64,000 nt of DNA from Brumimicrobium aurantiacum. Lineage in GTDB: Bacteria > Bacteroidota > Bacteroidia > Flavobacteriales_D > Crocinitomicaceae. Under the pieces are notes generated by a model, which was not told where the DNA came from, did no database searches, and was given only the letters and a program-made list of their open reading frames with translations. Location: NCBI RefSeq assembly GCF_003402975.1, contig NZ_QURB01000011.1, positions 1-64,000 on the forward strand, in the 5' to 3' direction. The position numbers and the translations under genes were made by a program. Position 1 is the stretch's first letter. Each line of letters starts with the position of its first letter. Of this stretch, positions 33,310-42,895 are shown in pieces.

Positions 33310-34167
33310 TTAGTAATCTCCTAAAGTTTCTTCCAATTGACTTAAAGCATTTTCTAATTGTTCAGCATTTGGAGCTGCTCCATGCCATTTGTGTGTTCCT
33401 GTCATGAAATCAACACCTTGCCCCATTTCAGTTTTTAACAATACCATTACAGGTTTTCCTTTTCCTGATAAAGATTGAGCTTTTTCATAGGTAGTAATAA
33501 GTTCTTCCATATTGTGTCCATCAACAACTAATGTTTCCCAACCAAAAGCTTGCCACTTCTGTTTTAAGTCACCTAAAGAAAGAACGTCTTCAACATCTCC
33601 ATCAATTTGTCTACCATTGTAGTCTACTGACGCAATTATATTGTCTACATTTTTTGCTGCTGCATACATTGCTGCTTCCCAAATTTGACCTTCTTGCAAT
33701 TCACCATCTCCCATTAAAACATAAACAAAACGATCATCCTTATTAAGTTTTTTCGTTTCGGCTGCACCAATGGCCATAGATAAACCTTGTCCTAGTGAAC
33801 CAGAAGCGGCTCTTATTCCTGGTAGGTGATGGTCTACACTTGGGTGTCCTTGTAAACGAGAATTTAATTTTCTAAAAGTAGCCAATTCTGATACTGGAAA
33901 GTAATTTGCGCGGGCTAAAGTACTATACCAAACCGGCGAAATGTGTCCATTTGAAAGGAAAAACAAATCTTCTCCTTTTCCATCCATTGTGAATTTCTCA
34001 GGATTGTGTTTCATGATTTTGTGGTACATTACTGTAAAAAAATCGGCACATCCTAATGAACCTCCTGGGTGTCCTGAACTTACAGCGGCAACCATTCTTA
34101 CAATATCTCTTCTCGTTTGTGAAGCGTATTGCTCCATTTTTTCAATTTCCATAGCTAATTGTGACAA
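33310..34167 (-). CDS. transketolase, N-terminal subunit
   Basis: 285 residues with the thiamine-diphosphate binding motif G-D-G-E-L-Q-E-G-Q-I-W-E-A-A (GDG ... N) and H-P-G-G-S-L-G near residue 33. Corresponds to the first half of full-length transketolase. A minus-strand TAGTTTTG -7-like element lies at 34183-34190, 16 nt before the start. First gene of the set tktN / vWA / tktC / aminotransferase. Confidence 0.92.
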   Translation of the reverse strand: MSQLAMEIEKMEQYASQTRRDIVRMVAAVSSGHPGGSLGCADFFTVMYHKIMKHNPEKFTMDGKGEDLFFLSNGHISPVWYSTLARANYFPVSELATFRKLNSRLQGHPSVDHHLPGIRAASGSLGQGLSMAIGAAETKKLNKDDRFVYVLMGDGELQEGQIWEAAMYAAAKNVDNIIASVDYNGRQIDGDVEDVLSLGDLKQKWQAFGWETLVVDGHNMEELITTYEKAQSLSGKGKPVMVLLKTEMGQGVDFMTGTHKWHGAAPNAEQLENALSQLEETLGDY

Positions 34168-34262
34168 ATTAATTTTGAATTACAAAACTAAGCCTAATTT
34201 AGAATATTTAAGTAGATATAGCCCTTAATTTATTACTACTTTTACACAAAATCTAGAATGCG

Positions 34263-35111
34263 ATGTATACTGTTAACGAAATGATGAATCGTTTTGGTGA
34301 AAAACTAAACGATGTATTTAGTGATAGAGAAAAAAGACATATTTCCAAAATGTTCATGATGCATTACATGAACCAAGATGGGACAGATCTTTTGTTGAAT
34401 CGGAAACAAGAAGTAGCAGAAGATGTTGTACAAAAATTGGAAAAAGCAATTGAAAAAATTAACAGTGGTAAGCCTGTACAATATGTTTTAGGTCATATGT
34501 ATTTTAACGATTTAAAATTAAAAGTTGATTCAAGGGCTTTAATTCCACGTCCAGAAACCGAGGAGCTTGCTTTATGGATTTCTAAAATGTGGAAATATGA
34601 TAGTCCAAAATTATTAGATGTAGGAACGGGGTCTGGTTGTATCGCTTTAACCGTAAAGGACGAAATTCCAAAAAGTAATGTTTTTGGGGTGGATGTTATT
34701 CAGAATGCAATTGATTTGGCAAGGGAAAACGCTGAACAATTGAAACTAGATGTGAAATTTGATTTTGCCAATGCATTAAAATTAGAAGCTTATTCAAGGT
34801 ATAAATGGGATGTTATTGTATCTAATCCACCATATATTCCTATCGAAGAAAAAGACGAAATGAATGATCATGTTGTCGATTATGAACCTGATACAGCATT
34901 ATTTGTTCCCAACGATAATCCCTTACTTTTTTATAGAGCGATTACACTTTATGCCAAAACGCATTTAGTTCCTAAAGGAAGTTTATTTTTTGAAGTTCAT
35001 GAAGAGATGGCAAAAGATGTAGAAAAATTATTAATTTCAAATGGTTTTTCTCAAGTTGAAATAAGGAAAGATTTGCAAGGAAAAGATAGAATGATTCACG
35101 CACAATTTTAA
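34263..35111 (+). CDS. prmC: release factor glutamine methyltransferase
   Basis: 282 residues. Methylates the Gln of the GGQ motif in peptide release factors with SAM. N-terminal helical domain (1-95), then the methyltransferase fold: D-V-G-T-G-S-G-C-I-A (SAM site) and the catalytic motif N-P-P-Y-I-P. Start of a plus-strand cluster: ligA follows 47 nt downstream. Divergent from the transketolase gene (95-bp gap). Confidence 0.95.
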   Translation: MYTVNEMMNRFGEKLNDVFSDREKRHISKMFMMHYMNQDGTDLLLNRKQEVAEDVVQKLEKAIEKINSGKPVQYVLGHMYFNDLKLKVDSRALIPRPETEELALWISKMWKYDSPKLLDVGTGSGCIALTVKDEIPKSNVFGVDVIQNAIDLARENAEQLKLDVKFDFANALKLEAYSRYKWDVIVSNPPYIPIEEKDEMNDHVVDYEPDTALFVPNDNPLLFYRAITLYAKTHLVPKGSLFFEVHEEMAKDVEKLLISNGFSQVEIRKDLQGKDRMIHAQF

Positions 35112-35158
35112 TTTTATAGCTTTAATATATTTATTCAATAATCATTACCCCACATCAA

Positions 35159-37171
35159 ATGAACAAACAAGAAGCGGCGAAAAGGATTGAAGATTTATCA
35201 AAATCGTTAAATCACTATAATCATCAATATTATGTATTGAGTCTTTCAGAAATATCAGATTACGAATATGATTTGAAATTGAAAGAGTTACAGGATTTAG
35301 AAGAAAAGTTTCCTGAATTAGCAGCTTCTAATAGTCCAACAAAAAGAGTAGGTGGTGATATCACTAAAAAATTCAATACTGTTCAACATGAATATCCCAT
35401 GCTTTCTCTTTCTAATTCGTATTCAGAAGAGGAAATTGTGGAATGGGAGAATCGTGTTAAAAAATTGGTGTCTGGACAAATTAATTACGTTTGTGAATTG
35501 AAATATGATGGTGTAGCGATAGGAATTCGTTATGAAAACGGAGCTTTCAAACGGGCTGTTACGCGAGGTGATGGAACAAAAGGAGAGGATGTTTCTTCAA
35601 ATGTGAAAACCATTCGTACAATTCCATTACGTTTAAACGGTGATTTCCCTGAAACTTTTGAAATTAGAGGAGAGATATTTTTTCCTTTGTCATCTTTTAA
35701 TTCCTTAAATCAAAAAAGAGAAGAGAATGGGGAGGAACTTTTTGCAAATCCTAGAAATTCAGCATCTGGAACTTTAAAACTTCAAAATTCTAAAATTGTA
35801 GCTGACAGAGGGTTGGACTGTTTTTTATATGGAGTTTATGGAACCGATTTAGCCGCTGATGGACATTATGAAAGTGTTTTGAATGCTGGAAAATGGGGAT
35901 TTAAAATTCCACTACCTGAAAAGAATTATTTAAAAAAGACAAATTCAATTGAGGGAATTATGGACTTTATTCATTTTTGGGATGAAAAAAGAGCTGAACT
36001 TCCTTTTGAAATAGATGGAGTTGTAATAAAAGTTGATGATTACAGTCAGCAAGAAGAGTTAGGAAATACAGCAAAATCTCCACGTTGGGCAATTGCTTAT
36101 AAGTTTAAAACAGAGCAAGCGAGTTCAAATTTGGAAAGTGTAAGCTACCAAGTTGGACGAACAGGGGCGATTACTCCAGTCGCGAATCTTTCACCAGTGG
36201 CTTTGGGAGGTACAATTGTACGTAGAGCATCTTTATATAATGAAGATCAAATGAATAAATTGGACTTACATGAAAAAGATGTGGTCTATGTTGAAAAAGG
36301 AGGTGAAATTATTCCGAAAATTGTTGGTGTTGACATTAAACAAAGGGCAGATGATGCCAAGAAAATTTCCTTTATTTCAAATTGTCCAGAATGTGATACG
36401 CCTTTAAAAAGAATTGCAGGTGAAGCACATTACTATTGTTTAAATGACACTGGTTGTCCACCTCAAATAACAGGTAGAATTATCCATTTTATTTCACGTA
36501 AAGCAATGGATATTGAGGGAATTGGAGCTGAAACAGTAGAGCAATTATTTGCAGAAGGGATGATACGTAATAGTGCAGATCTTTATACTTTAAGTTTTGA
36601 ACAAATTGCTGGACTTGAACGCATGGGTGATAAGTCGGCCAATAATCTATTGAAAGGATTAGAAGACTCGAAGAAGATTCCATTTGAACGCGTTTTATTT
36701 GCATTGGGTATTAGACATGTTGGCGAAACAGTAGCTAAAAAAATCGCTAAATCATTAAAAAATATTGATGCAATAATGCATGCCAGTTTTGATGATTTAC
36801 TTGCTATTGATGAGGTAGGAGAGAAGATCGCAATATCAATTCAACAACACTTTTTAGTAGAGGATAATCAAAAGATTATTGAAGGATTAAAGGCTGCAGG
36901 ATTAAACTTTGAGATTGAAGAAAAGGAGCTCGATAGTGCTATTTTAGCAGGTAAATCAATTGTAGTTTCGGGCGTTTTTCAGACTTTATCAAGAAAAGAA
37001 CTTAAAGCTGCCATTGAAGCAAATGGAGGGAAGAATGTTGGAAGTATATCTTCTAAAACATCCTTTATTGTGGCCGGTGAAAACATGGGGCCTTCAAAAT
37101 TAGAGAAAGCAGAAAAACTAGGAATAGAATTAGTAAGTGAAGATCAATTTATCGCAATGATTAATGGATAG
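35159..37171 (+). CDS. ligA: NAD-dependent DNA ligase
   Basis: 670 residues. Seals nicks using NAD+. Ia domain and adenylation domain with active-site Lys K115 in K-Y-D-G; OB fold; four-Cys zinc finger (C-P-E-C, then Y-C-L-N-D-T-G-C); helix-hairpin-helix repeats (about 455-570); BRCT domain at about 590-665. Normal length, no lesion. Its last codons overlap the start of the DUF6913 gene by 8 nt. Confidence 0.97.
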   Translation: MNKQEAAKRIEDLSKSLNHYNHQYYVLSLSEISDYEYDLKLKELQDLEEKFPELAASNSPTKRVGGDITKKFNTVQHEYPMLSLSNSYSEEEIVEWENRVKKLVSGQINYVCELKYDGVAIGIRYENGAFKRAVTRGDGTKGEDVSSNVKTIRTIPLRLNGDFPETFEIRGEIFFPLSSFNSLNQKREENGEELFANPRNSASGTLKLQNSKIVADRGLDCFLYGVYGTDLAADGHYESVLNAGKWGFKIPLPEKNYLKKTNSIEGIMDFIHFWDEKRAELPFEIDGVVIKVDDYSQQEELGNTAKSPRWAIAYKFKTEQASSNLESVSYQVGRTGAITPVANLSPVALGGTIVRRASLYNEDQMNKLDLHEKDVVYVEKGGEIIPKIVGVDIKQRADDAKKISFISNCPECDTPLKRIAGEAHYYCLNDTGCPPQITGRIIHFISRKAMDIEGIGAETVEQLFAEGMIRNSADLYTLSFEQIAGLERMGDKSANNLLKGLEDSKKIPFERVLFALGIRHVGETVAKKIAKSLKNIDAIMHASFDDLLAIDEVGEKIAISIQQHFLVEDNQKIIEGLKAAGLNFEIEEKELDSAILAGKSIVVSGVFQTLSRKELKAAIEANGGKNVGSISSKTSFIVAGENMGPSKLEKAEKLGIELVSEDQFIAMING

Positions 37172-37610
37172 TGGTATTAAAAATATTGTGGTTGTTTCGA
37201 TATGGGATGGAGAAGCAGCGTTTAAAAAATTAATCAATGATTTACAAAGAAATATTGAGTTGGAGGTTCAATATTCTTACATCATTCTTCATCCAAATCA
37301 AAAGAAAAAAGAAGCTTTACCTCAACTTAAAAATGCCTTCTTCGTTTCTAAACATGATTTTTCAATTTTCGGGAAATTAAAAAACGAGAAAGTTAGACAA
37401 ATACTTAATTTATCGCATGGTGTTTTGATTGCTGCAATAGAGAAAGAAAACAAATTGTTATTTAAACTTTTGAAGTTGAGTAAACTCACAAGCATAGGGA
37501 TGGAGCAAGAAGAGTTGCCAAATTTTGATTTATCATTTAGAAAATCCCAATTGAAAGATGGGAAACTGTTTAAAGAAATAAATAATTATTTAACTAAAAT
37601 ACAATTATAA
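37164..37610 (+). CDS. DUF6913-like protein
   Basis: 148 residues, soluble, unrecognised function. A DUF6913-type gene between ligA and dapA is a common arrangement in Flavobacteriia (from memory). Overlaps ligA by 8 nt and ends one base into the dapA start (TAATG), so it is tightly coupled to both. No catalytic motif seen. Confidence 0.6.
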   Translation: MDSGIKNIVVVSIWDGEAAFKKLINDLQRNIELEVQYSYIILHPNQKKKEALPQLKNAFFVSKHDFSIFGKLKNEKVRQILNLSHGVLIAAIEKENKLLFKLLKLSKLTSIGMEQEELPNFDLSFRKSQLKDGKLFKEINNYLTKIQL

Positions 37611-38482
37611 TGCAATTTAAAGGGGTAGGAGTAGCCTTGGTTACACCATTTACACGGGAAGGAGCTGTAGATGAAACAGCACTTAGAAAATTAGTAGATC
37701 ACCAAGTGGATAATGGAACAGATTTTTTAGTTGTTCAAGGTACCACAGGTGAAACAGCAACTTTAACAAAGGAAGAAAAGGATCAAGTTTTGGAGATCGT
37801 AATTGATCAAAATAATGGTAGATTACCTATTGTTTTGGGAATAGCGGATAACAATACTGCGGCTTTGGTTGAAGAAATTAAAGCTTTCAATAATGATAAA
37901 GTAGACGGTTATTTAAGTGCTTCCCCACATTATAATAAACCAAGTCAAAAAGGAATTATTGCACATTTTAAAGCAATTGCAGAAGTATCCACTAAGCCAA
38001 TTATCTTGTACAACGTTCCTGGAAGAACGGGAAGTAATATGACTGCGGAAACTACATTAGAATTAGCGAAAGTAGAAAACATTGTAGCAGTAAAAGAAGC
38101 TTCAGGAGATGTTGATCAAGTAATGCAGATTTTAAAGAATGCACCAGCTGATTTTGCAGTGTTATCTGGAGAGGATGCTTTAACAATGCCTTTTACAGCA
38201 ATGGGTGGAAATGGTGTTATTTCTGTTGTAGCCAATGCTTTACCTCAGCAATTTTCTGAAATGATGAAGGCTACTTTGGAAGGTGATTTAGTGAACGCAC
38301 AGAAAATTCATTTCCAATTGTTGGATATCACAAATGCTTTTTTTGCTGAGGGGAATCCTTCTGGAATTAAATACTGTTTAGAGTTACTTGAAATTGGTAC
38401 CGATACCGTGAGATTGCCTTTAACAACAATATCAACAACGTTGAAAGAGAAGATTAAAAGTCAATTGTCTGAGATCGATTAG
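37610..38482 (+). CDS. dapA: 4-hydroxy-tetrahydrodipicolinate synthase
   Basis: 290 residues. Condenses pyruvate with aspartate semialdehyde, the first committed step to lysine and diaminopimelate. TIM barrel with Schiff-base K162 (V-A-V-K-E-A-S-G), Y134 (Y-N-V-P-G-R-T) and the G-T-T-G-E motif (44-48). Complete, and followed by a terminator hairpin at 38507-38538. Confidence 0.96.
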   Translation: MQFKGVGVALVTPFTREGAVDETALRKLVDHQVDNGTDFLVVQGTTGETATLTKEEKDQVLEIVIDQNNGRLPIVLGIADNNTAALVEEIKAFNNDKVDGYLSASPHYNKPSQKGIIAHFKAIAEVSTKPIILYNVPGRTGSNMTAETTLELAKVENIVAVKEASGDVDQVMQILKNAPADFAVLSGEDALTMPFTAMGGNGVISVVANALPQQFSEMMKATLEGDLVNAQKIHFQLLDITNAFFAEGNPSGIKYCLELLEIGTDTVRLPLTTISTTLKEKIKSQLSEID

Positions 38483-38506
38483 ATTAAATTAAGCATTAAT
38501 GAATAG

Positions 38507-38538
38507 AGGCATTTTAACTTGTTGTTAAGATGCCTTTA
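38507..38538 (+). terminator. terminator of the prmC-ligA-DUF6913-dapA cluster
   Basis: AGGCATTTTAAC-TTGT-TGTTAAGATGCCT, a 12-bp stem with one G-T pair, followed by TTTATG. Confidence 0.7.
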
Positions 38539-38612
38539 TGTTTTTAACATATTTGGTTTAGGTCGCTGTAAATAATATTTGTATTTTTGGAAACAGTCTT
38601 AACCCAACTAAA

Positions 38613-39479
38613 ATGAAACCTACACATTCATTATATTTTTTATTGATTTTTGTCCTTTTTGCTTGTGAAGAAGAACCAAGTACTGTTAATGATTCTCAAG
38701 TGACTGAGTTGGAAGTTGAAAATATTATAAATTTAGATACCAATAAACAAATTTTTTACGCCATACCATCACCAGATGAACAATTGAGTATCTTGTCAAA
38801 TCTTACCTCTATTTTCAATCCTGATATTCTTAATAAGCTTACCGTCTATGATAAAAAACCAAAACAGCTTTTAAACTTTGGAGTTTATTTATCTGACCTA
38901 GCTTATTTGGTTCGATTCCAACAATCGAATGATAATATGATTAATTACAGATCTGCTTTAGAAGAATTATCAGGTCAGTTAGGACTTGATTTTAATCTTG
39001 AAAGTAAAAAAGAAGAGCATGATATAGTTGAAGCAGTTCTATCTGATAATTATTGGAATGAGAATTTAAAATATTATACAACACTTTATAATTCAGTTCA
39101 ATCGAAAGTTGATTCCAATGATTTTACATTAATGATGAATGGTTATTGGATTGAATCAATGTATATCTTTTTTCATTCTGAAGATTCCGTTTATTCCAAT
39201 GAGAATCTAAAAGAATACATTATTGATCAACGATATATTCTTAAAAATTTATTGAGAATAAATTCAACTAAAAAAGATTCTAAATATTATAATCAATTGA
39301 AAAAATTAGAAAGATCTTATGAAAAGCTGAATTGTAATTATCATGATTTGGAAATTGAAAATAAAGAATCAAAGGTGATTCTGCATGGTGGAACAGTTTG
39401 TACGTTTACACCAGAGACTTTTAAATCTATGCAATCCATCGTTGATAAAATACGAACCTCATTTATTTCAACAAAATAA
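38613..39479 (+). CDS. lipoprotein of unknown function
   Basis: 288 residues. Lipoprotein signal with lipobox F-V-L-F-A-C near residue 18, followed by acidic residues, consistent with outer-membrane anchoring. The remainder is helix-rich, unrecognised. A -7-like TATTTTTG lies at 38582-38589. It is followed 3 nt after the stop by another exported protein gene. Confidence 0.75.
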   Translation: MKPTHSLYFLLIFVLFACEEEPSTVNDSQVTELEVENIINLDTNKQIFYAIPSPDEQLSILSNLTSIFNPDILNKLTVYDKKPKQLLNFGVYLSDLAYLVRFQQSNDNMINYRSALEELSGQLGLDFNLESKKEEHDIVEAVLSDNYWNENLKYYTTLYNSVQSKVDSNDFTLMMNGYWIESMYIFFHSEDSVYSNENLKEYIIDQRYILKNLLRINSTKKDSKYYNQLKKLERSYEKLNCNYHDLEIENKESKVILHGGTVCTFTPETFKSMQSIVDKIRTSFISTK

Positions 39480-39482
39480 GCA

Positions 39483-39950
39483 ATGAAACACCAAACTTTA
39501 CTTTTGCTCGTACTATTCTTGACTTCATTTAACTATAGTCATTCACAATGTTTGAAAATAGAAGATGTTTACAGTAAAAATGATTCATGGAATTTGAGTA
39601 GTCAATCTAAGGTGATAGAAATGAAAGAGCTTGATGATTTTGAGTATTTTTTTATTGTCCAGCCAAAATCGAATAATAGAATTCAGGTATTTACTCGAGA
39701 CTCTAAAGGGAGAAATTATAATGTTGCTTATAAAATAACTTTGAATGAGGAGGTTGTTGTAGATAAAAAAAAAGGAAAGAAAAAAAATAGTGAAGTCATT
39801 TTGTATGACAGTCAAATGTCATCAGAGCCAAGTATCGAAATTGCAACAAAGCGAATGAAGATTTTATCTATTCGTTTACTCTTGAATGGCGAAGAAGTTA
39901 CTAACTTTACAGATTGTGTTTTTATTCTTATTGAGGAGCAAAAACTTTAA
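39483..39950 (+). CDS. small exported protein
   Basis: 155 residues with an N-terminal signal peptide (L-L-L-L-V-L-F-L-T-S-F). The mature part is strand-rich with a Lys-rich stretch near residue 95. Family unrecognised. It begins 3 nt after the lipoprotein gene and 20 nt before nrnA, so it is probably cotranscribed with both. Confidence 0.6.
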   Translation: MKHQTLLLLVLFLTSFNYSHSQCLKIEDVYSKNDSWNLSSQSKVIEMKELDDFEYFFIVQPKSNNRIQVFTRDSKGRNYNVAYKITLNEEVVVDKKKGKKKNSEVILYDSQMSSEPSIEIATKRMKILSIRLLLNGEEVTNFTDCVFILIEEQKL

Positions 39951-39970
39951 AAATCATTAATCAATTTTAT

Positions 39971-40981
39971 ATGCATATTTTTAATGAGCAAAAATTAGCT
40001 CAAATTAACGGAGTTTTATCACCAACAAAACAAATAGTAATTGTAGCCCATAAATCTCCTGATGGAGATTCAATTGGGAGCTCTTTAGGACTTTATCATT
40101 ACTTAAAGAAGTTGAATTATAATGTTAAAGTTTGTCACCCAGACCCTTCTCCTTATTTTTTAAATTGGATGAATGGTGTGGATGAAATCATCGATGCTGA
40201 AACTCAATTTGATCTTGTCGAAAAAGAAATTCTAAGTGCGGATATTATTTTTTGTCTTGATTTCAATGCGATGAGTAGAGTAGGTGTCATGAAGGAAATG
40301 ATGATTGAAAGCAGGGCATTTAAAATTATGATTGACCATCACTTAAATCCCAGTGATGAATTTGATGTTTTGTTTTCAGAACCAGCGTCTTGTTCCACAG
40401 CACAAATGATTGTAGATTTTATTGATGCTAGGGGAGATTTGGATCAATTGGATGTCAAAATTGGTGAAGCGTTATATTGTGGTATTATGACCGACAGCGG
40501 TTCCTTTAGATTTCCAAGTGTAACTGCACATACGCACGAGGTTATTTCAAAATTGATGAAAGGAGGTGTTATGCCATACAAAGTTCATGAAGCAGTTTTT
40601 GACACCAATACTTTTGACAAATTAAAATTGAGAAGTTATGCGATCAATGAAAAGATGGAAATTTTGAAAGAACTAGATACAGCGATTATTTCTCTTGAAA
40701 AATCAGAATTAGAAAAGTTTAATTATGTTAAAGGAGACACAGAAGGACTAGTAAATGTTGGTTTATCAATCCAAGGCATTAAAAAATCAATATTTTTGTC
40801 AGAAGGTGATGGAATAATTAAAATTTCATTTCGTTCTAAAGGACAGGATAATCCTGTAAATGTGATGGCAAATACCTACTTTGGAGGTGGTGGACACGCC
40901 AATGCTGCTGGAGGTAAATGGGACGGAAACATGGCTGAAGCAATTGCCGAAGTGAAGCGTGTTTTGCCTGAGTTTAATTAG
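39971..40981 (+). CDS. nrnA: DHH/DHHA1 phosphoesterase (NrnA-like)
   Basis: 336 residues. DHH domain motifs P-D-G-D-S-I-G (metal), D in C-L-D-F-N-A and the D-H-H motif M-I-D-H-H, then the DHHA1 domain with G-G-G-G-H-A-N-A-A-G. Members hydrolyse short oligoribonucleotides and 3'-phosphoadenosine-5'-phosphate. All metal-binding residues are visible. Overlaps the beginning of the next open frame slightly; the likely start of that gene is 10 nt beyond this stop. Confidence 0.92.
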   Translation: MHIFNEQKLAQINGVLSPTKQIVIVAHKSPDGDSIGSSLGLYHYLKKLNYNVKVCHPDPSPYFLNWMNGVDEIIDAETQFDLVEKEILSADIIFCLDFNAMSRVGVMKEMMIESRAFKIMIDHHLNPSDEFDVLFSEPASCSTAQMIVDFIDARGDLDQLDVKIGEALYCGIMTDSGSFRFPSVTAHTHEVISKLMKGGVMPYKVHEAVFDTNTFDKLKLRSYAINEKMEILKELDTAIISLEKSELEKFNYVKGDTEGLVNVGLSIQGIKKSIFLSEGDGIIKISFRSKGQDNPVNVMANTYFGGGGHANAAGGKWDGNMAEAIAEVKRVLPEFN

Positions 40982-40991
40982 ATTGTATTTT

Positions 40992-41516
40992 ATGATGTCG
41001 AAGAATATTATTTTAATCGGGAGTTTATGCTTTTTACTTGCTTCTTGTGGCGATGAACCAAAAGAGCGTCAAGAGATTCCCCAATGGTCTGTTGAACATT
41101 CCACAAGGATGAACAAGCAGTTTACACAGGAAGATGAAATCAATATTCGTTTATTCTTAGATCGAAAAAAAAGTTGGAAAACTACTGAAACAGGCTCAGG
41201 ATTGAGATATTGGGTTTATGAAGACCAGGAAGGTGAAAATGCCGTTGAAGGAGATAAAGTCGATGTGAAATTTGAAGTGAGCATGCTGAGTGATTCCTTG
41301 ATTTATAAAACGGAGGAGGATGAAGTAAGTACATTTAAAGTCGATAAATCTGATATAGAAACTGGCGTAATGGAAGGGATTAAATACCTTTCTGAAGGTG
41401 ACAAGGCTAAGTTGATTATTCCAAGTCATTTAGCTCATGGATTATTAGGAGATTATAATAAAATTCCACCTTTAGAAGTGTTGGTGGTTGATTTAGAATT
41501 GGTTAAAATATATTAG
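40992..41516 (+). CDS. FKBP-type peptidyl-prolyl isomerase lipoprotein (GldI-like)
   Basis: 174 residues from M-M-S-K-N (40992), chosen because the earlier ATG at 40959 lies inside nrnA and spoils the signal. Lipobox L-L-A-S-C. One FKBP-like domain (D-K-V-D-V-K-F-E-V, then L-I-I-P-S-H-L-A-H-G). Resembles the gliding-motility GldI lipoprotein family; helps folding in the periplasm. Lies 10 nt after nrnA and 1 nt before the next FKBP gene. Confidence 0.8.
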   Translation: MMSKNIILIGSLCFLLASCGDEPKERQEIPQWSVEHSTRMNKQFTQEDEINIRLFLDRKKSWKTTETGSGLRYWVYEDQEGENAVEGDKVDVKFEVSMLSDSLIYKTEEDEVSTFKVDKSDIETGVMEGIKYLSEGDKAKLIIPSHLAHGLLGDYNKIPPLEVLVVDLELVKIY

Positions 41517-41517
41517 T

Positions 41518-42399
41518 ATGCGAAATTTAGCTTGGATTGTATTTTTAGGATTGCTTATTTCTTCATGTGATATTAAAGGTGTTGATTCAGATTCAAATTC
41601 AGATCAAACATCGAAAAAATATACATCAAAATCTGAAGAGGATACGGTTAAAATATCGCATGATGAATCGGAAATTGAGCCAGTTGAAACGGTAGTCGAA
41701 GAGCCGAGTGACACTTTGAAATTGAATAATGGAATTAAAATCACCTACTTTAAGAAAGGAAATGGAGAGCAAATCAAGAAAGACGATGTTGTTTTAATCG
41801 ATTACCGTGCTAAGTTGGAAGACGGAACAGTTTATGACGGAAATCATAGGGTGAAAAAGAAAAGTATTCCATTTCTTGTAGGATGGAATCAGCAAACTTC
41901 AGGTTGGGATATTGCATTGAAAGAATTACGTGTAGGAGATGATGTTGATATTTTCTTGCCTGCTAAATACGCAAGAGGAGAAAAAGGAATCAAGGGAATT
42001 GTTCCTCCAAATGCGAATAACATTATTTCTATGCGTGTTTTAGAGAAAATGGAACCTACTTCAATTGTTGATGGAGTTAAAATATGGAAATATGATCAAT
42101 TAAAAAATCCAGGAGATTCTATTCAAACCAAAGACAAGGTATTAATAAATTATTGGGTGAGTTCAGAAAGTAAACCGAGATACGACAACAGTTACCAAAG
42201 AGGCGCGCCATTTGAAATGACAATTGATGATGGAAATAGTATTTCAGGATTGAATAAAGCTTTAAAAACGGCACGAGAAGGAGATAGACTATTGATTTTA
42301 GTCCCGTCAGAAGAAGCTTTTGGAAAGGCAGGATTGGCTGAAATGGTTGGTCCGGGTGAGTCCATTTTTTATGATGTTCAAGTGGCAAAAGTCGAGTGA
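41518..42399 (+). CDS. tandem FKBP-type peptidyl-prolyl isomerase lipoprotein
   Basis: 293 residues. Signal with lipobox L-L-I-S-S-C, a Ser/Asp/Glu-rich linker (25-70), then two FKBP domains: first about 75-180 (V-L-I-D-Y-R-A-K-L-E-D-G-T-V-Y-D; F-L-P-A-K-Y-A-R-G), second about 185-290 (V-L-I-N-Y-W-V; L-V-P-S-E-E-A-F-G). Periplasmic or outer-membrane isomerase/chaperone. The second of two FKBP genes separated by one base. Confidence 0.88.
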   Translation: MRNLAWIVFLGLLISSCDIKGVDSDSNSDQTSKKYTSKSEEDTVKISHDESEIEPVETVVEEPSDTLKLNNGIKITYFKKGNGEQIKKDDVVLIDYRAKLEDGTVYDGNHRVKKKSIPFLVGWNQQTSGWDIALKELRVGDDVDIFLPAKYARGEKGIKGIVPPNANNIISMRVLEKMEPTSIVDGVKIWKYDQLKNPGDSIQTKDKVLINYWVSSESKPRYDNSYQRGAPFEMTIDDGNSISGLNKALKTAREGDRLLILVPSEEAFGKAGLAEMVGPGESIFYDVQVAKVE

Positions 42400-42664
42400 A
42401 GTAGGAGTAGAGCGATGTGTCTAAGTCTATAAGCTGTAGACAGAATATTTTAGGCTGATAGATTCCAAATAAAACTATTATCTAAATCAGGGCAATTGTA
42501 ATTAAATTTAAACTTTTTTATTGGGTTGGTTTTATATTTTAGCGCGACTTTTTGCTGAAAAAATCGTGATAAAATCAATGTGCCTTGTTTTTAAATTAGA
42601 AAATGCGCTAGTGAGGAGAGTGATAGGGAAGGACGAATTTTTGTTTAGCGTTATTGTTTTTCAA

Positions 42665-42880
42665 TTACTTCCGTACCAAAGGTCGGATTAAGTGTTCTAA
42701 TCCGTTAACTTTTATTTCATACATCAATTGCATTTGATTTCCTAGCTTTCCTTTTGGAAAACCTTTTGAGTTGTACCAAACGTAATATGGTTCTGGTACT
42801 TCAACAAGGAGAAGCCCTTTGAATTTTCCAAAGGGCATTCTCATATTTGCTAAATCAATTAATTCTTGTTGATTATTCAT
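42665..42880 (-). CDS. DUF3820 family protein
   Basis: 71 residues with the DUF3820 signature M-P-F-G-K-F-K-G-L near residue 15 and P-E-P-Y-Y-V-W-Y. Function unknown. Follows pepD by 15 nt upstream on the same strand, i.e. transcribed before it on the minus strand. Complete by family length. The preceding 265 bp (42400-42664) hold no gene. Confidence 0.82.
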   Translation of the reverse strand: MNNQQELIDLANMRMPFGKFKGLLLVEVPEPYYVWYNSKGFPKGKLGNQMQLMYEIKVNGLEHLIRPLVRK

Positions 42881-42895
42881 TTTTAAATCAATGAA

